DNA of 64,000 bases from Streptomyces sp. GESEQ-4 (lineage in GTDB: Bacteria; Actinomycetota; Actinomycetes; Streptomycetales; Streptomycetaceae). Made by a program: the position numbers and the translations under genes. Below the pieces are notes generated by a model, which ran no database searches, was not told the DNA's origin, and saw nothing but the letters and a program-made list of their open reading frames with translations. The stretch spans positions 1-64,000 of the forward strand of contig NZ_JAFFSU010000010.1 of assembly GCF_017948455.1 (NCBI RefSeq), read 5' to 3'. Positions 16,106-23,628 of this stretch are shown here, one piece after another (position 1 is the stretch's first letter; every line of letters begins with the position of its first letter).

Positions 16106-17263
16106 TCACAGCCTCTCAATGATCGTCACGTTCGCCTGCCCCCCACCCTCACACATCGTCTGCAACCCGAACCGCCCACCCGTCCGCTCCAGCTCATGCA
16201 CCAGCGTCGTCATCAGCTTCGCCCCGGTCGCACCAAGCGGGTGTCCAAGGGCAATCGCACCACCGTTGACGTTGACCTTCTCCGGATCCGCGCCCGTCTC
16301 CTTGAGCCAGGCCAGGACGACGGGAGCGAAGGCCTCGTTGATCTCGACGAGGTCGATCGCGTCGATGGAGAGGCCGGTCTTCTTCAGGGCGTGGGCGGTG
16401 GCCGGTATCGGCGCGGTCAGCATCCGGATCGGGTCCTCGCCGCGCACCGAGAGATGGTGGACTCGGGCGCGCGGCGTCAGCCCGTGCTCGCGCACCGCCC
16501 GCTCGGAGGCCAGCAGCATGGCAGCCGCGCCGTCGGAGACCTGCGAGGAGCAGGCGGCCGTGATCGTGCCGCCGTCGATGACCGGCTTGAGCCCGGCCAT
16601 CTTCTCCAGGGAGGTGTCCCGGCGCGGCCCCTCGTCGACGGTCACGTCCCCGTACGGCACGGTCTCGCGCTGGAAGCGGCCCTCGTCGATCGCCCGTAGC
16701 GCCCGCCGGTGCGAGCGCAGCGCGAACTCCTCCTGGTCCTCCCTGCTGATTCCCCACTTGCCGGCGATCATCTCGGCGCCGACGAACTGGTTGACCGCAC
16801 GGTCCCCGTACCGCGCCCGCCAGCCCTCGCTGCCCGCGAAGGGGCCCTGGGTGAAGCCCAGCGGCTCGGCGGCCTGCCGGGTCGCATAGGCGATCGGGAT
16901 CTGCGACATGTTCTGCACACCGCCCGCGACGACCAGGTCCTGCGTCCCGGAGAGGACGCCCTGCGCCGCGAAGTGCACGGCCTGCTGCGAGGACCCGCAC
17001 TGCCGGTCCACCGTCACGCCCGGCACCTCCTCCGGCAGCCCGGCGGCCAGCCAGCAGGTGCGGGCGATGTCGCCGGCCTGCGGCCCGACCGCGTCCAGGC
17101 AGCCGAAGACGACGTCCTCGACGGCGGCGGGATCGATGTCCGACCGCGCGACCAGTTCCTTCAGCACATGCGCGCCCAGGTCGGCCGGATGGACCCCGCT
17201 CAGTCCTCCCCCGCGCCGCCCCACGGGCGTACGGACCGCTTCGACGATGTAGGCCTCGGCCAT
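16106..17263 (-). CDS. fadA6: Acetyl-CoA acetyltransferase (thiolase) FadA6, HIP cluster
   Basis: 385-aa degradative thiolase that would cleave the beta-keto acyl-CoA formed after ring opening. Active-site residues are present: nucleophile C89 in VDRQCGSSQQAV, the histidine of GGAIALGHPLGATGAK and the cysteine of MCEGGGQAN near the C-terminus, plus NEAFAPV. Start 17263 (MAEAYIVEAVRTPVG) is the standard thiolase N-terminus; the longer open frame upstream would read into the regulator gene. It is the last gene of the minus-strand unit ipdF-kstR2-fadA6, 35 bases after kstR2. Confidence 0.9.
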   Translation of the reverse strand: MAEAYIVEAVRTPVGRRGGGLSGVHPADLGAHVLKELVARSDIDPAAVEDVVFGCLDAVGPQAGDIARTCWLAAGLPEEVPGVTVDRQCGSSQQAVHFAAQGVLSGTQDLVVAGGVQNMSQIPIAYATRQAAEPLGFTQGPFAGSEGWRARYGDRAVNQFVGAEMIAGKWGISREDQEEFALRSHRRALRAIDEGRFQRETVPYGDVTVDEGPRRDTSLEKMAGLKPVIDGGTITAACSSQVSDGAAAMLLASERAVREHGLTPRARVHHLSVRGEDPIRMLTAPIPATAHALKKTGLSIDAIDLVEINEAFAPVVLAWLKETGADPEKVNVNGGAIALGHPLGATGAKLMTTLVHELERTGGRFGLQTMCEGGGQANVTIIERL

Positions 17264-17298
17264 GGCAACTCCCCAGACTTCCGGACTCCAGCAGTGGG

Positions 17299-17919
17299 TT
17301 AGGTACGTACGGCGATCCCGTCCAGCACCATCGACAGGTACTGCCGGGCGATCTCCTCGGGGCTGTGGTGTCCGCCGGGCCGGTACCAGGACGCGGCGAC
17401 CCACACCGTGTCCCGGACGAACCGGTAGGTGAGCCGGACGTCGAGGTCGGACCGGAAGACCTCGGCCGCGACCCCGCGCTCCAGCGTGGACAACCACGCC
17501 TTCTCGAACTTGCGCTGCGATTCGGCGAGGAACGCGAACCGCTCCTGCGCCACGAGGTGCTTGGACTCCTTCTGGTAGATCGCGACGGCGGCGCGGTGCC
17601 GGTCGATCTCCCGGAACGACTCGGTGACCAGGGCCTCCAGCGTCTCGCGCGGGCCCAGTTCGGCGGCGCCCAGGACGGCGTCGTACCCGTTCCAGAGCTC
17701 GTCGAGGAAGGTTCGCAGGATCTCCTCCAGCATCGATTCCTTGGAGTCGAAGTGGTAGTAGAGGCTGCCGGCCAGCATCCCCGCGTGGTCCGCGATCTTG
17801 CGGACGGTGGTGGCGTTGTAACCCTGCTCGGCGAAGACCTCGGCGGCGGTGTCGAGGAGCTCGCGCCGGCGCTCGGGGGCGGCGGTCACCTGGGGCTTCT
17901 TCTTCGTAGGCACAAGCAC
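17299..17919 (-). CDS. kstR2: TetR-family repressor KstR2
   Basis: 206 aa. The N-terminal TetR helix-turn-helix is RRRELLDTAAEVFAEQGYNATTVRKIADHAG followed by SLYYHFDSKESMLEEIL. The ligand domain wording closely follows mycobacterial KstR2: IYQKESKHLVAQERFAFL, RFVRDTVWVAASWYRPGG and EIARQYLSMVLDGI. KstR2 represses the genes for steroid rings C and D and is released by HIP-CoA. No ATG is in frame; GTG 17919 (MLVPTKKK) is chosen because GGAG lies about eleven bases upstream, with GTG 17913 as an alternative. It sits between ipdF and fadA6 in a minus-strand operon preceded by the palindrome at 18752, so it should be autoregulated. Confidence 0.92.
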   Translation of the reverse strand: MLVPTKKKPQVTAAPERRRELLDTAAEVFAEQGYNATTVRKIADHAGMLAGSLYYHFDSKESMLEEILRTFLDELWNGYDAVLGAAELGPRETLEALVTESFREIDRHRAAVAIYQKESKHLVAQERFAFLAESQRKFEKAWLSTLERGVAAEVFRSDLDVRLTYRFVRDTVWVAASWYRPGGHHSPEEIARQYLSMVLDGIAVRT

Positions 17920-17948
17920 ATTGTGGGCCGCTCCATGGTCCTTCGTGA

Positions 17949-18737
17949 TCAGGGATGCCGGCTGCTGACGGAGACGACCTCTCCGGTCATGTACGAGGAG
18001 TAGTCCGACGCCAGGAACACGATCACGTTGGCCACCTCCCAGGGCTCGGCGTACCGCCCGAAGGCCTCCCGCCGGGTCAGCTCGGCCAGCAGGTCGGGGC
18101 TGGTCACCTTCACCAGATGCGGATGCATGGCGAGGCTCGGTGAGACCGCGTTGACCCGCACGCCGAACTCGGCGGCCTCCACCGCCGCGCACCGGGTCAG
18201 CGCCATCACCCCGGCCTTCGCGGCCGCGTAGTGCGCCTGTCCGGCCTGGGCACGCCAGCCGACGACGGACGCGTTGTTGACGATCACTCCGCCGTCACCG
18301 CCGGCCCGGAACAGCCGTAGGGCCGCCCGGGTGCACCGGAACGTCCCGTTCAGCGTCACATCGAGCACCTTCGACCACTGCTCGTCGGTCATGTCGACAA
18401 GGTCCGAAGTCCCGCCGAGCCCGGCGTTGTTGACGACGACATCCAGCCGACCGTGCTGCTCGACCGCCGCCTCGAACAACGCGCTGACCTGCGTCTCGTC
18501 GGTGACATCGCACGCCAGCGCGGCGACGGCCGCCCCGAACTCCCCGGCCAGCTCGGCCTCGTACTCCTTGAGCCGCCGCACATGCGCGTCGCTGATCAGC
18601 ACGCGCGCACCCTCCTCCAGGAAGCGCCGCGCGGTCGCCCCGCCGATCCCCGCCCCGGCCGCCGCGGTGATGACGGCGGTGCGGCCCTTCAGCAGCCCGT
18701 GCCCGGGGACGTAGGCCGGACTCTCGACGCCTGTCAT
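17949..18737 (-). CDS. ipdF: SDR-family hydroxyacyl-CoA dehydrogenase IpdF
   Basis: 262-aa SDR. Cofactor loop ITAAAGAGIGGATARRFLEEGARV (note the AAAGAGIG variant of the usual GxxxGxG), NNAG, catalytic Ser in NNASVVGWRAQAG and Y/K in HYAAAKAG, and a C-terminal SDYSSYMTGEVVSVSSRHP. The position next to kstR2 and divergent from fadE30 matches Rv3559c/IpdF, which oxidises 5-hydroxy-HIP-CoA. It is the first gene of ipdF-kstR2-fadA6, with a 29-base gap to kstR2. Function is inferred from context plus family wording. Confidence 0.85.
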   Translation of the reverse strand: MTGVESPAYVPGHGLLKGRTAVITAAAGAGIGGATARRFLEEGARVLISDAHVRRLKEYEAELAGEFGAAVAALACDVTDETQVSALFEAAVEQHGRLDVVVNNAGLGGTSDLVDMTDEQWSKVLDVTLNGTFRCTRAALRLFRAGGDGGVIVNNASVVGWRAQAGQAHYAAAKAGVMALTRCAAVEAAEFGVRVNAVSPSLAMHPHLVKVTSPDLLAELTRREAFGRYAEPWEVANVIVFLASDYSSYMTGEVVSVSSRHP

Positions 18738-18751
18738 AGGGACACGCTAAC

Positions 18752-18770
18752 CTACCAAACACTTGTTAGG
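18752..18770. promoter_or_regulatory. Putative KstR2 operator 2 (ipdF-kstR2-fadA6 / fadE30)
   Basis: CTACCAAACACTTGTTAGG, the same palindrome as at 12584 in opposite orientation. It lies 14 bases upstream of the ipdF start and about 40 bases before fadE30, placed to block both divergent promoters. Confidence 0.77.
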
Positions 18771-18811
18771 GAAGACCGCCGAGGAGATCACGGCTGAGGG
18801 GGACGCCACCG

Positions 18812-19951
18812 ATGGATCTCGCCTTCACACACGAAGAGGACGCCTTCCGGGCCGAAGCCCGAGCCTGGCTGCAGGCCCACGTGCCGTCCGCCCCGCTCCC
18901 CTCCCTGGAGACCGAGGAAGGCTTCCGGGCTCATCGCGCGTGGGAGGCCGAACTGGCCGCGGACCGCTGGTCGGTGGTGGACTGGCCGAGCGCGTACGGC
19001 GGCCGGGACGCGGGCCTGATCAGATGGCTGGTCTTCGAGGAGGAGTACTACGCGGCGGGCGCACCCGGCCGCGTCAGCCAGAACGGCATCAGCCTCCTCG
19101 CCCCCACCCTCTTCGACCACGGCACGGAGCGACAACGCGCGCGCGTGCTGCCGCCGATGGCCTCCGGCGAGGTGATCTGGGCCCAGGCCTGGTCGGAGCC
19201 CGAGGCCGGTTCGGACCTGGCGTCCCTGAAGGCCAGGGCCGTCCGCACGGACGGCGGCTGGCTGCTGACCGGGCAGAAGACCTGGTCGTCACGGGCCGCC
19301 TTCGCCGACCGCGCGTTCGGCCTGTTCCGCACCGAGCTGGACACCCCGAAGCCCCACCAGGGCCTGACCTACCTGATGTTCGACCTGCGCGCACCGGGCG
19401 TCACCGTCCGCCCCATCGGCCGCCTCGACGGAAAACCCGCCTTCGCCGAGCTGTTCCTGGACGAGGTGTTCGTGCCGGACGAGGACGTGATCGGCGACCC
19501 CGGGCAGGGCTGGCGGATCGCCATGTCGACAGCGGGTAACGAACGCGGGCTGAAGCTGCGCTCCCCGGGCCGTTTCCTGGCGAGCGCCGACCGCCTGCTG
19601 ACGCTCTGGCAGGCGCAAGGAGAACCGGAATCCACGAAACCCCGTGTCGCCGACGCCCTGATCGGCGCCCGCGCCTACCAGCTCTTCACCTACGCCGCCG
19701 CCTCCCGCTTCCTCGACGGCCAGGAACTCGGCCCGGAGTCCAGCCTGAACAAGGTCTTCTGGTCCGAGTACGACATCGCGCTGCACGAGACGGCCCTCGA
19801 TCTCCTGGGCGAGGAGGGCGAGTTCGCGGACACGGACTGGTCGGAGCGGTACGTCTTCGCCCTCGCCGGCCCGATCTACGCCGGCACGAACGAGATCCAG
19901 CGGGACATCGTCGCCGAACGCCTGCTGGGCCTCCCGAAGGGACGCCGCTGA
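18812..19951 (+). CDS. fadE30: Acyl-CoA dehydrogenase FadE30
   Basis: 379-aa FAD-dependent acyl-CoA dehydrogenase; in the HIP pathway FadE30 introduces unsaturation into the 5-hydroxy-HIP-CoA propionyl side chain. Typical motifs: EVIWAQAWSEPEAGSDLASLKARA (flavin and substrate loop), GWLLTGQKTWSS, the central beta domain, and the C-terminal GPIYAGTNEIQRDIVAERLLGLP. Start 18812 (MDLAFTHEEDAFRAEARAWLQ) is standard; GAGGGGGACGCCACCG precedes it. It is divergent from ipdF across a KstR2-like site. Its stop overlaps an ATG (TGATG) that opens a short chain of mini-frames before the next dehydrogenase. Confidence 0.9.
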   Translation: MDLAFTHEEDAFRAEARAWLQAHVPSAPLPSLETEEGFRAHRAWEAELAADRWSVVDWPSAYGGRDAGLIRWLVFEEEYYAAGAPGRVSQNGISLLAPTLFDHGTERQRARVLPPMASGEVIWAQAWSEPEAGSDLASLKARAVRTDGGWLLTGQKTWSSRAAFADRAFGLFRTELDTPKPHQGLTYLMFDLRAPGVTVRPIGRLDGKPAFAELFLDEVFVPDEDVIGDPGQGWRIAMSTAGNERGLKLRSPGRFLASADRLLTLWQAQGEPESTKPRVADALIGARAYQLFTYAAASRFLDGQELGPESSLNKVFWSEYDIALHETALDLLGEEGEFADTDWSERYVFALAGPIYAGTNEIQRDIVAERLLGLPKGRR

Positions 19952-20071
19952 TGCGCGAGGGCTCCACCGACGCCGAACGAAGCGCGCCACACAGCGACGC
20001 ACAGGGACGCACAGGAAAGAGGCCGCGTTGATGCCCGAAGGAACGCCCTCGATGCCGAAAGGACACCGCTG
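19951..20071 (+). other. Chain of two very short TGATG-linked frames between fadE30 and the next fadE gene
   Basis: ATG 19951 overlaps the fadE30 stop and reads 26 codons ending in CCGCGTTGA. The next ATG overlaps that stop and reads 13 codons (MPEGTPSMPKGHR). Its stop overlaps ATG 20072 of the following gene. The junction words GGACGCCGCTGATGCGC and GGACACCGCTGATGCGC are near copies. It looks like the remnant of a deleted or duplicated gene boundary that has kept ribosomes coupled. No product is proposed. Confidence 0.45.
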
Positions 20072-21022
20072 ATGCGCTTCCTCCTCGACGCCGAGCAGCG
20101 CGCGTTCGCCGCCTCGCTGGACGCGATGCTGACCTCCGCGGACACGCCGTCGGTGGTACGGGACTGGAGTCGCGGCGAGCACGGCAGCGGGCGCGCGCTG
20201 TGGGGCCGTATCGCCGAAGCGGGCGTGTTCGCACTGGCGGTACCGGAGGAGTACGAAGGGCTGGGCCCCCGGCCCGTCGAACTCGCCGTCGCTTTCGTCG
20301 AGTTGGGGCGACACGCGGTGCCCGGCCCGCTGGTGGAGACCGTGACCGCGGCAGTCCTGCTCACCAAGGCCGAACGCCTGCTCCCGCCCCTCGCCGCCGG
20401 CGAGACCATGGCGACGGTCGCGTACGACAGCCCGTACGCCCTCGACGGCGACGCGGCCACGATCCGTCTCGCTCTCGCCCCCGACGCCCTCCACCTGTCC
20501 CCCGGCCACGGCCCCGTCCGCCCTTCCCTCGACCCCGCCCGCCGCCTCACCCCCCTCACCCCGGGCGGCGAACTCCTCACCCCCACCCCGCCCGTCGAGC
20601 AAGCCCTCACCTGGGCCCGCCTCACCACCGCCGCCCAGGCGCTGGGCGTCGGACTCGCCCTCCTCGACAAGACCGTCGCCTATGTCAGGCAGCGCACCCA
20701 ATTCGGCGCCCCCATAGGCTCGTTCCAAGCCGTCAAGCACAGACTGGCCGACGCGAAGATCGCCCTGGAGTTCGCCCGCCCCCTGCTCTTCGGCGCCGCG
20801 CTGACCATGGAGCCCGCTGACGTCGCCGCAGCCAAGGTCACGGCCTGCGAGGCGGCGTACGCGACGGCGCGGACCGCGCTGCAACTGCATGGCGCGATCG
20901 GCTACACCGCGGAGTACGACCTGTCGCTGTGGCTGACCAAGGCCCGCGCCCTGCGCACCGCCTGGGGCACTCCGGACGCGTGCCGGGCCCTGGTCGTCAG
21001 GGGTGGTGGTCGCCGCTGGTGA
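20072..21022 (+). CDS. Acyl-CoA dehydrogenase, FadE32/FadE33 type (short subunit)
   Basis: 316 aa, shorter than typical dehydrogenases and close to the ~318-aa partners FadE32/FadE33 of mycobacterial heteromeric steroid dehydrogenases. The N-terminal helical domain and the C-terminal domain (VRQRTQFGAPIGSFQAVKHRLADAKIALEFARPLLFGAA, then LQLHGAIGYTAEYDLSLWLTKARAL) are present. The middle beta domain is short and proline-rich, and the usual active-site acidic residue is not evident. In mycobacteria such subunits pair with FadE31, which is not encoded here, so the partner may be FadE30 or lie elsewhere. AAAGGACACCGCTG before the start is a good ribosome site. The 3' end overlaps the convergent cytochrome b gene by 26 bases. 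Confidence 0.82.
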   Translation: MRFLLDAEQRAFAASLDAMLTSADTPSVVRDWSRGEHGSGRALWGRIAEAGVFALAVPEEYEGLGPRPVELAVAFVELGRHAVPGPLVETVTAAVLLTKAERLLPPLAAGETMATVAYDSPYALDGDAATIRLALAPDALHLSPGHGPVRPSLDPARRLTPLTPGGELLTPTPPVEQALTWARLTTAAQALGVGLALLDKTVAYVRQRTQFGAPIGSFQAVKHRLADAKIALEFARPLLFGAALTMEPADVAAAKVTACEAAYATARTALQLHGAIGYTAEYDLSLWLTKARALRTAWGTPDACRALVVRGGGRRW

Positions 21023-22652
21023 CTTCCCGGTACTCCTCCACCGTCGGCTTCTCGATCCGCTTGTCGGGCCCGAACATGGCCCGCGACAGCCGGGCCCGCA
21101 ACCGCTGGGACGGTTTCACCCGGCGCCGGACGCCGCCCGCGTCGACGAGCGGACCGAGCTCGTACGGCGCGTTCTGCTCGTGCTGGGTGAGGGTGAACAA
21201 CTGCCCCTGCGAGACGGGTTCATGGATCTCGATGTACTCGCCGTTCGGCAGCCGCTTGATGGTGCCCGTCTCCCTGCCGTGCAGCACCTTGTCCCGGTCG
21301 CGGCGCTGGAGGCCGAGACAGATCCGCTTGGTGATGCTGTAGGCGAGGACCGGCACCACGAAGACCGCGACCCGCACGAACCAGGTGATGTCGTTGATGG
21401 ACAGATGCAGATGGGTGGCCACGATGTCGTTGCCGCCGCCGATCAGCAGCACCGCATACAGGCTGAGCCAGGCCACGCCGAGGCCGGTGCGCACGGGCGC
21501 GTTGCGCGGCCGGTCCAGGATGTGGTGTTCGCGTTTGTCGCCGGTGACCCATGCCTCGATGAAGGGATACACGCCGATGGCGAGCATGACCAGGGGGAAC
21601 AGCGCGAAGGGGATGAACACGCCCAGCGCGAGGGTGTGGCCCCAGAGGTTGATCTCCCATCCCGGCATCACCCGGATCAGCCCCTCGGAGAAGCCGAGAT
21701 ACCAGTCGGGCTGGGCGCCGGTCGTGACCAGATCGGGGCGGTAGGGCCCGAAGGCCCACACGGGGTTGATGCTGGCGATGCCGCCCATGATCGTCAGCAC
21801 GCCGAAGACGAGGAAGAAGAAGCCGCCCGCCTTCGCCATGTAGACCGGCAGGAAGGGCATGCCGACCACCGACCTGTTGTCGCGGCCGGGGCCGGGATAC
21901 TGCGTGTGCTTGTGGTAGAAGACCAGGATCAGATGGGCGGCCACCAGCCCCAGCATGATCCCGGGCAGCAGCAGGACGTGGATCGGGAACAGGCGCGAGA
22001 TGATGTCGTGCCCGGGGAACTCCCCGCCGAAGAGGAAGAACGACAGATACGTCCCCACGATCGGGACGGACAGGATCGCGCCCTGGGCGAAGCGGATACC
22101 GGTGCCGGAGAGCAGGTCGTCGGGGAGCGAGTAGCCGGTCAGGCCGGTGATGATGCCGAGCATCAGCAGCGTCCAGCCGAAGAGCCAGTTGAGCTCGCGC
22201 GGCTTGCGGAACGCGCCGGTGAAGAAGATCCGCATCATGTGCACGAGCATGGCGATGACGAAGACCAGCGCCGCCCAGTGGTGGATCTGCCGGATCAGCA
22301 GCCCGCCGCGCACATCGAAGCTGATCTCCAGCGTGGACTCGAACGCCCTGGTCATCATGACGCCGTTGAGCGGTTCGTACGAGCCGTGGTACTCGACCTC
22401 GGCCATGCTCGGCTCGAAGAACAGGGTGAGGTAGACGCCGGTGAGGATCAGGACGATGAAGCTGTAGAGCGCGATCTCGCCCAGCATGAAGGACGGGTGG
22501 TCCGGGAAGACCTTGCGCATGTTGGCCTTGGCCAGGGCGTAGAGCCCGAGCCGCCCGTCGGCCCAGTCCGCGAGTTTCTCGCCCCTGCCGGGAGCCTGCC
22601 TGCGCGAGCGGGCCGACCCGGCCGCCTGGTCCACCGATCGTGCGCCGTCCAT
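20997..22652 (-). CDS. Cytochrome bc1 complex cytochrome b subunit, orphan paralogue (QcrB-type)
   Basis: 551-aa integral membrane protein of the respiratory bc1 complex. It has the N-terminal cytochrome b domain with the paired heme histidines (IHHWAALVFVIAMLVHMMR and PIHVLLLPGIMLGLVAAHLILVFYHKHTQ), the quinol-site QPDWYLGFSEG (PDWY in place of PEWY) and about eight membrane segments. A long cytoplasmic tail follows (KRLPNGEYIEIHEPVSQGQ, then ELGPLVDAGGVRRRVKPSQRLRARLSRAMFG) as in actinobacterial QcrB. GGGGAGG precedes start 22652. No qcrA, qcrC or cta genes flank it, so it is a stand-alone second copy; whether it is assembled into a complex is unknown. Confidence 0.9.
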   Translation of the reverse strand: MDGARSVDQAAGSARSRRQAPGRGEKLADWADGRLGLYALAKANMRKVFPDHPSFMLGEIALYSFIVLILTGVYLTLFFEPSMAEVEYHGSYEPLNGVMMTRAFESTLEISFDVRGGLLIRQIHHWAALVFVIAMLVHMMRIFFTGAFRKPRELNWLFGWTLLMLGIITGLTGYSLPDDLLSGTGIRFAQGAILSVPIVGTYLSFFLFGGEFPGHDIISRLFPIHVLLLPGIMLGLVAAHLILVFYHKHTQYPGPGRDNRSVVGMPFLPVYMAKAGGFFFLVFGVLTIMGGIASINPVWAFGPYRPDLVTTGAQPDWYLGFSEGLIRVMPGWEINLWGHTLALGVFIPFALFPLVMLAIGVYPFIEAWVTGDKREHHILDRPRNAPVRTGLGVAWLSLYAVLLIGGGNDIVATHLHLSINDITWFVRVAVFVVPVLAYSITKRICLGLQRRDRDKVLHGRETGTIKRLPNGEYIEIHEPVSQGQLFTLTQHEQNAPYELGPLVDAGGVRRRVKPSQRLRARLSRAMFGPDKRIEKPTVEEYREVTSGDHHP

Positions 22653-22733
22653 GCGTCGTCGCCTCCCCGTGGGATCTCACTCAGGGTGGCACGGCAGTCA
22701 CGGCTCAGCCAACGGTGCGTGCAGACGGGTGTC

Positions 22734-23459
22734 TCAGGCCGGTCCCACGATCCCCGCGGCCCGCGCCGCGACCAGCCACTTCGGGAACTCGTCCACGAGA
22801 CGGTCGTACAACTCGCCGTCGGACACCTTCCGCGGATCCTGCCCTGCGTGGAAGAACCCGGCGTTGTCGACGGCCCGCTTGTCCGGCACCGCCAGCTCGT
22901 CGAGCTTGCGCAGATACTCGAACTGACGGCTCTTCGGATCGCCGAAGCCGATGAACTGCCAGAAGATCGGCAGCCTGGCCGCCTTGCACAGATACCGTTC
23001 CGCGGCGAGCTTGTTGATCGGGCCGCCGTCGGTCTGGAAGACCACCAGGGCCGGGTCCTTGGAGCCGCTGTCGAGGTAGTGGTCGATGACCGCGTCCATG
23101 GCGAGGTGGTAGCTGGTCTTGCCCATGTGCCCGAGCCCGGCCACGATCCGGTCGATCCGGCCGCGATGGTCGGCGAGGGCGATGTCGGTGACCGCGTCGA
23201 CGTCCGTGGAGAAGAACACCACGGGCACGGTTCCGTCGTCGTCGAGGTGCGCGGACAGCCCCAGCACCCGGTCGGCGAGCGCCTGCACACTGCCGTCCTT
23301 GTAGTACGGCTTCATCGACCCGGAGTAGTCGACCACCAGATAGACCGCCGCCCGCTGCCCGTCCAGGCCGTGCTTCGTGAGCGACACCCCGGCGCTCTTG
23401 TAGAGACTGACCAGCGCGGGCGCGGTCTCCTCCACCTTGCTGAGACTGATCGCGGCCAT
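22734..23459 (-). CDS. VWA-domain protein (TerF-like)
   Basis: 241 aa. A von Willebrand A domain with an intact MIDAS: D44-Y-S46-G-S48 in LVVDYSGSM, a threonine in MGKTSYHLAMDAV and an acidic loop in VFQTDGGP. The layout ISLSKVEETAPALVSLYKSAGVSL ahead of the VWA core, and FWQFIGFGDPKSRQFEYLRKLDEL after it, resemble TerF-type proteins of tellurium/stress-resistance loci. No other ter genes are adjacent. It has no signal peptide, so is cytoplasmic. Start 23459 (MAAISLSK) has GGGGGAG seven bases upstream. It is separated from gltD by a strong hairpin terminator. The molecular role is unknown. Confidence 0.82.
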   Translation of the reverse strand: MAAISLSKVEETAPALVSLYKSAGVSLTKHGLDGQRAAVYLVVDYSGSMKPYYKDGSVQALADRVLGLSAHLDDDGTVPVVFFSTDVDAVTDIALADHRGRIDRIVAGLGHMGKTSYHLAMDAVIDHYLDSGSKDPALVVFQTDGGPINKLAAERYLCKAARLPIFWQFIGFGDPKSRQFEYLRKLDELAVPDKRAVDNAGFFHAGQDPRKVSDGELYDRLVDEFPKWLVAARAAGIVGPA

Positions 23460-23531
23460 GCCGACTCCCCCATCGCTCACCAGAACTGACGCCGAGGCTA
23501 CGGCACCGCACCCCCACGCACCGGCGTGAGA

Positions 23532-23583
23532 AAAGCCGCGGCGCCTGCCCAGTCGTCCGGTCGGGGACTGGAGGGCAGGCGCC
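23532..23583 (-). terminator. Intrinsic terminator after gltBD
   Basis: A perfect 11-bp stem, GGCGCCTGCCC at 23540-23550 paired with GGGCAGGCGCC at 23573-23583. On the minus strand it is followed after a short GC stretch by GGCTTTTCTC. It lies 46 bases beyond the gltD stop. Confidence 0.85.
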
Positions 23584-23628
23584 GTCGGGTGTACCGCACG
23601 CCTTTGTGCGGGACGTTTCTGGGGCCGA

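Noticed and set aside
10791..21022. Generic fatty-acid beta-oxidation cluster
   Set aside because: IpdA/IpdB wording, EchA20 and KstR2 motifs together are specific to steroid-ring breakdown.
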